From Sphagnum compactum (Eukaryota; Bryophyta; Sphagnopsida; Sphagnales): a stretch of DNA of 64,000 nucleotides. The stretch is taken from contig OZ234493.1 of assembly GCA_965153455.1 (NCBI GenBank), positions 18,280,213-18,344,212 on the forward strand. The letters are read 5' to 3'. This document shows positions 62,236 to 64,000 of the stretch, in pieces; position 1 is the first letter of the stretch; every line of letters begins with the position of its first letter. A program made the translations under genes and the position numbers. Below the pieces are notes generated by a model. That model worked only from the letters and a program-made list of their open reading frames with translations. It had not been told where the DNA came from and made no database searches.

Positions 62236-62689
62236 TTTGAAAATGGCGTTATGGAATTTATAATAGAAAATGATGTAGGTATTATATTTTCAAGATGTGT
62301 GTATTGTTTTAAAAGTCTAATGTGAGTCCTATTACATTAGATGTAAGTATTGCACAATATTCATTTTAATCTTTGTAGACCTTAGACAAATTAATGTTAC
62401 TTATTCATATGGGCCTATTTAAGGTTTGATTCTTACATCTCAAGTACTAAGAAAATTATGACAAAGAAGACATATATGATTAATCATATACCGATCAAAC
62501 AAATGTGACTAAAAGATAATATAATATTGATAAAAGATGTACAAAAATGGGTGGATGAAAAATTACCAAAGAACCCAATGAAAAAAAAAGGTTTTTTATA
62601 ACACACCAAAGGACCAAAGTTCAAAAATTGGGTAATCCAAAAAATAAAAGGGTTGAAAAACGTAGCTAACTATATAAAGTGAAACCCTA

Positions 62690-63590
62690 AACCATATCAG
62701 TATTTATAATCCTATGTTTAGCTTGGTAAGCAACTACTGCATTTGTAGCCTTTACTGCATAACGAGCAATGTAGAAATGGCAGCATTGCATTTCAGCCTG
62801 AATTGCATTTGCAACAAATTTTTCTTTTGTTTTGTCCTAAACCCTAACACACCTTGGATGAAATAAAATTATAAAAAAAACAAGAAACATTGATTATTAT
62901 TGTTTTTTTGCCTTCCATGAATCATTCTAGATTCATGAAAATCTAATACATTTGTCAACTGTTTTGTCCGATTTGCTTTACTGGACTTTTGATCCCAATT
63001 TTTGACATCCCATGCCATCTTCAATTATCGTGCATATGCACAACAGGTGGATCGAATCACCTCTTATAAATCTTCATCCTTCCCCATTCGTGATGTTGCA
63101 TCTCGAGGCACATTGTCCACGCCCCAAGCATTGAGACCCAACACTTGCAACTGTTGTTCTGAAGCTAATTTGATCAAAGCTGGTTTTGGGAATGGTGGAC
63201 ATTGTTTTGCAATAGCTACCAGGTTATCCCACTTATGTTGTGCTTTGGCACGAGCGTGACTAGCAACCTTTTGATCATTCCACCTTTGCATGGCCATGGC
63301 ATTTCCCAAGATGCGAGCATTCATTTTAGCATGGTCTTGATATCGAGGACTTCCTTCAAAAGTTGAAGGCCTCTTAGGTTTGGCCTTTTCTGCCACCAAG
63401 CCATGCACCTCCTTCAAATGCTTGGTCTACAACCATTTGGCAAAATATGTGACAATGCAAGTGCCAACTTTACACTTCCATTTCAACCCAACCTTCGTCC
63501 ATTCTTTGTCCTTCTGAGCCAAATTAGGTGGACAAGGGGGTGGTAGTGGCTGAGAAGCCTGGTCGGTTTCAAATTTCGGACCTAAACCAA
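62690..63590 (-). pseudogene. C2H2-finger gene in the MULE right arm (broken)
   Basis: Minus strand, same gene as the left arm. 63590-63065 reads LAQKDKEWTKVGLKWKC, CIVTYFAKWL, a TAG at 63429-63427, then TKHLKEVHGLVAEKAKPKRP and about 80 further residues (RWNDQKVASHARAKAQHKW). 63035-62905 reads MAWDVKNWDQKSSKANRTKQ and ends FHESRMIHGR. 62830-62695 reads KFVANAIQAEMQCCHFYIAR and ends NTDMV plus stop. It is longer open than the left copy and keeps H-x4-H spacing, but has the TAG inside the finger and a TAA after KDEDL. Substitutions between the arms tend to keep the reading frame aligned, which suggests it was once under coding selection. Function unknown. Confidence 0.65.
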
Positions 63591-64000
63591 AAAATATCAA
63601 GAAATAAATCAATATTTTGTAATAAAAAAATCCTAACCCTAAAACCTTACACATAAAGAGTTCAAAAAATAGAATGCAGGTATTACAAAACATAAAATCA
63701 CACAATCACATACTATTCTTGTAAACTTTAATTGTTTTCAGGTATTGCAATAAAAAAAAATTTAACAAAAAAAATCCCGCACCTTCCAACAAATGATGGA
63801 AGGTGCAGATACAATTAAACTTCAAAAAACTTGTACAATTTCTTTTATATGCATTTAATCTAATGTCCATAAATTTAAGAAAAATCTATATTATAAATTG
63901 TCATCCTTGTCAACTCTAATCCACATAGGTTGTTTGATACATCAATTTTCAATTTTCATTTCTAATGAAATAACATTCTGCTCCTCAGGTATTAATTATG

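Larger units (their letters stand above)
49150..64000. mobile_element. Large Mutator-like element (MULE) with multi-kb terminal inverted repeats
   Basis: The left arm (about 49150-52100) and the right arm (about 61450 to the window end, inverted) match over coding and non-coding text. Examples are the C2H2 gene pieces (49670-49860 against 63590-63400), the MAWDVKNWDQ block (50190 against 63030) and the spacer before the microrepeats (52000 against 61490). Between them lies a MULE-type transposase relic (56182-58897). Long inverted arms plus a SWIM-finger transposase fit a Mutator-like element; direct LTRs are absent. The right terminus and any 9-bp target duplication are outside the window. 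The transposase and both arm genes are broken, so this copy is inactive. A second, nested palindrome sits at 52325-55485. Confidence 0.75.
61450..64000. repeat. Right inverted arm of the MULE (runs off the window)
   Basis: The inverted partner of 49150-52100. From inside outward it holds the conserved inner block (61500-61640), TGCAATACCCACATG microrepeats (61730-61920), an expanded 51-bp tandem repeat (62058-62235) and the broken C2H2 gene on the minus strand (62690-63590). AT-rich text follows to the end, still matching the left arm ('ATTTCATTAGAA' at 49160 against 63962). Confidence 0.75.

Noticed and set aside
62008-62325. Cys-rich 105-codon frame as a metal-binding protein
   Set aside because: It arises from the 51-bp tandem repeat whose left-arm counterpart is non-coding.
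49150-64000. LTR retrotransposon interpretation of the flanking repeats
   Set aside because: The repeats are inverted, not direct, and the internal protein is a MULE-type transposase with a SWIM finger, not gag-pol.

Overview
The window is nuclear DNA from a land plant. The evidence is AT-rich intergenic sequence, GT-AG introns, many short exons, and decayed or intact copies of plant gene families: a SYP81-type syntaxin, a ZIFL transporter, a P5-type ATPase of the MIA/PDR2 kind, an EMB1270-like PPR protein and a patatin-like lipase. The abundance of decayed multi-intron gene copies and large DNA transposons would fit a large plant genome such as a fern or another seed-free lineage, but nothing here fixes the taxon.

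Layout. 1-1640 (minus): broken SYP81/syntaxin-18-like gene. 1741-8744: AT-rich intergenic DNA with a dispersed repeat, a small terminal-inverted-repeat (TIR) element and a PIF/Harbinger transposase relic. 8745-14600 (minus): a well-preserved ZIFL-type major facilitator gene with at least 15 placed exons, nearly all in consistent phase. 17564-20285 (plus): broken P5-type cation ATPase whose DKTGT site reads DKTHT. 20840-21275: Ty1/copia relic. 21.3-31.5 kb: intergenic, with a second TIR element, a 21-bp perfect hairpin and small tandem duplications. 31729-36432 (plus): an apparently intact eight-exon patatin-like phospholipase of 664 residues with an unusual Tyr/Ser-rich tail. 36.4-44.6 kb: intergenic. 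44.6-46.0 kb: broken EMB1270-like PPR gene. 46.03-48.14 kb: decayed, intron-containing duplicate of the patatin gene's 3' half.

49.15 kb to the window end: a large Mutator-like element (MULE). Its arms are inverted repeats of at least 2.5 kb, and each arm carries a broken copy of the same C2H2-type gene. A MULE transposase relic with a SWIM finger lies between them, together with a nested ~3.1 kb palindrome. Both arms and the interior are filled with a recurring TGGGTATTGCA-like motif. The right end lies beyond the window.

Only the ZIFL and patatin genes look functional. They share no pathway visible here; most of the rest is gene debris and transposon sequence. All calls rest on reading the sequence and on remembered family motifs; no database search was run.
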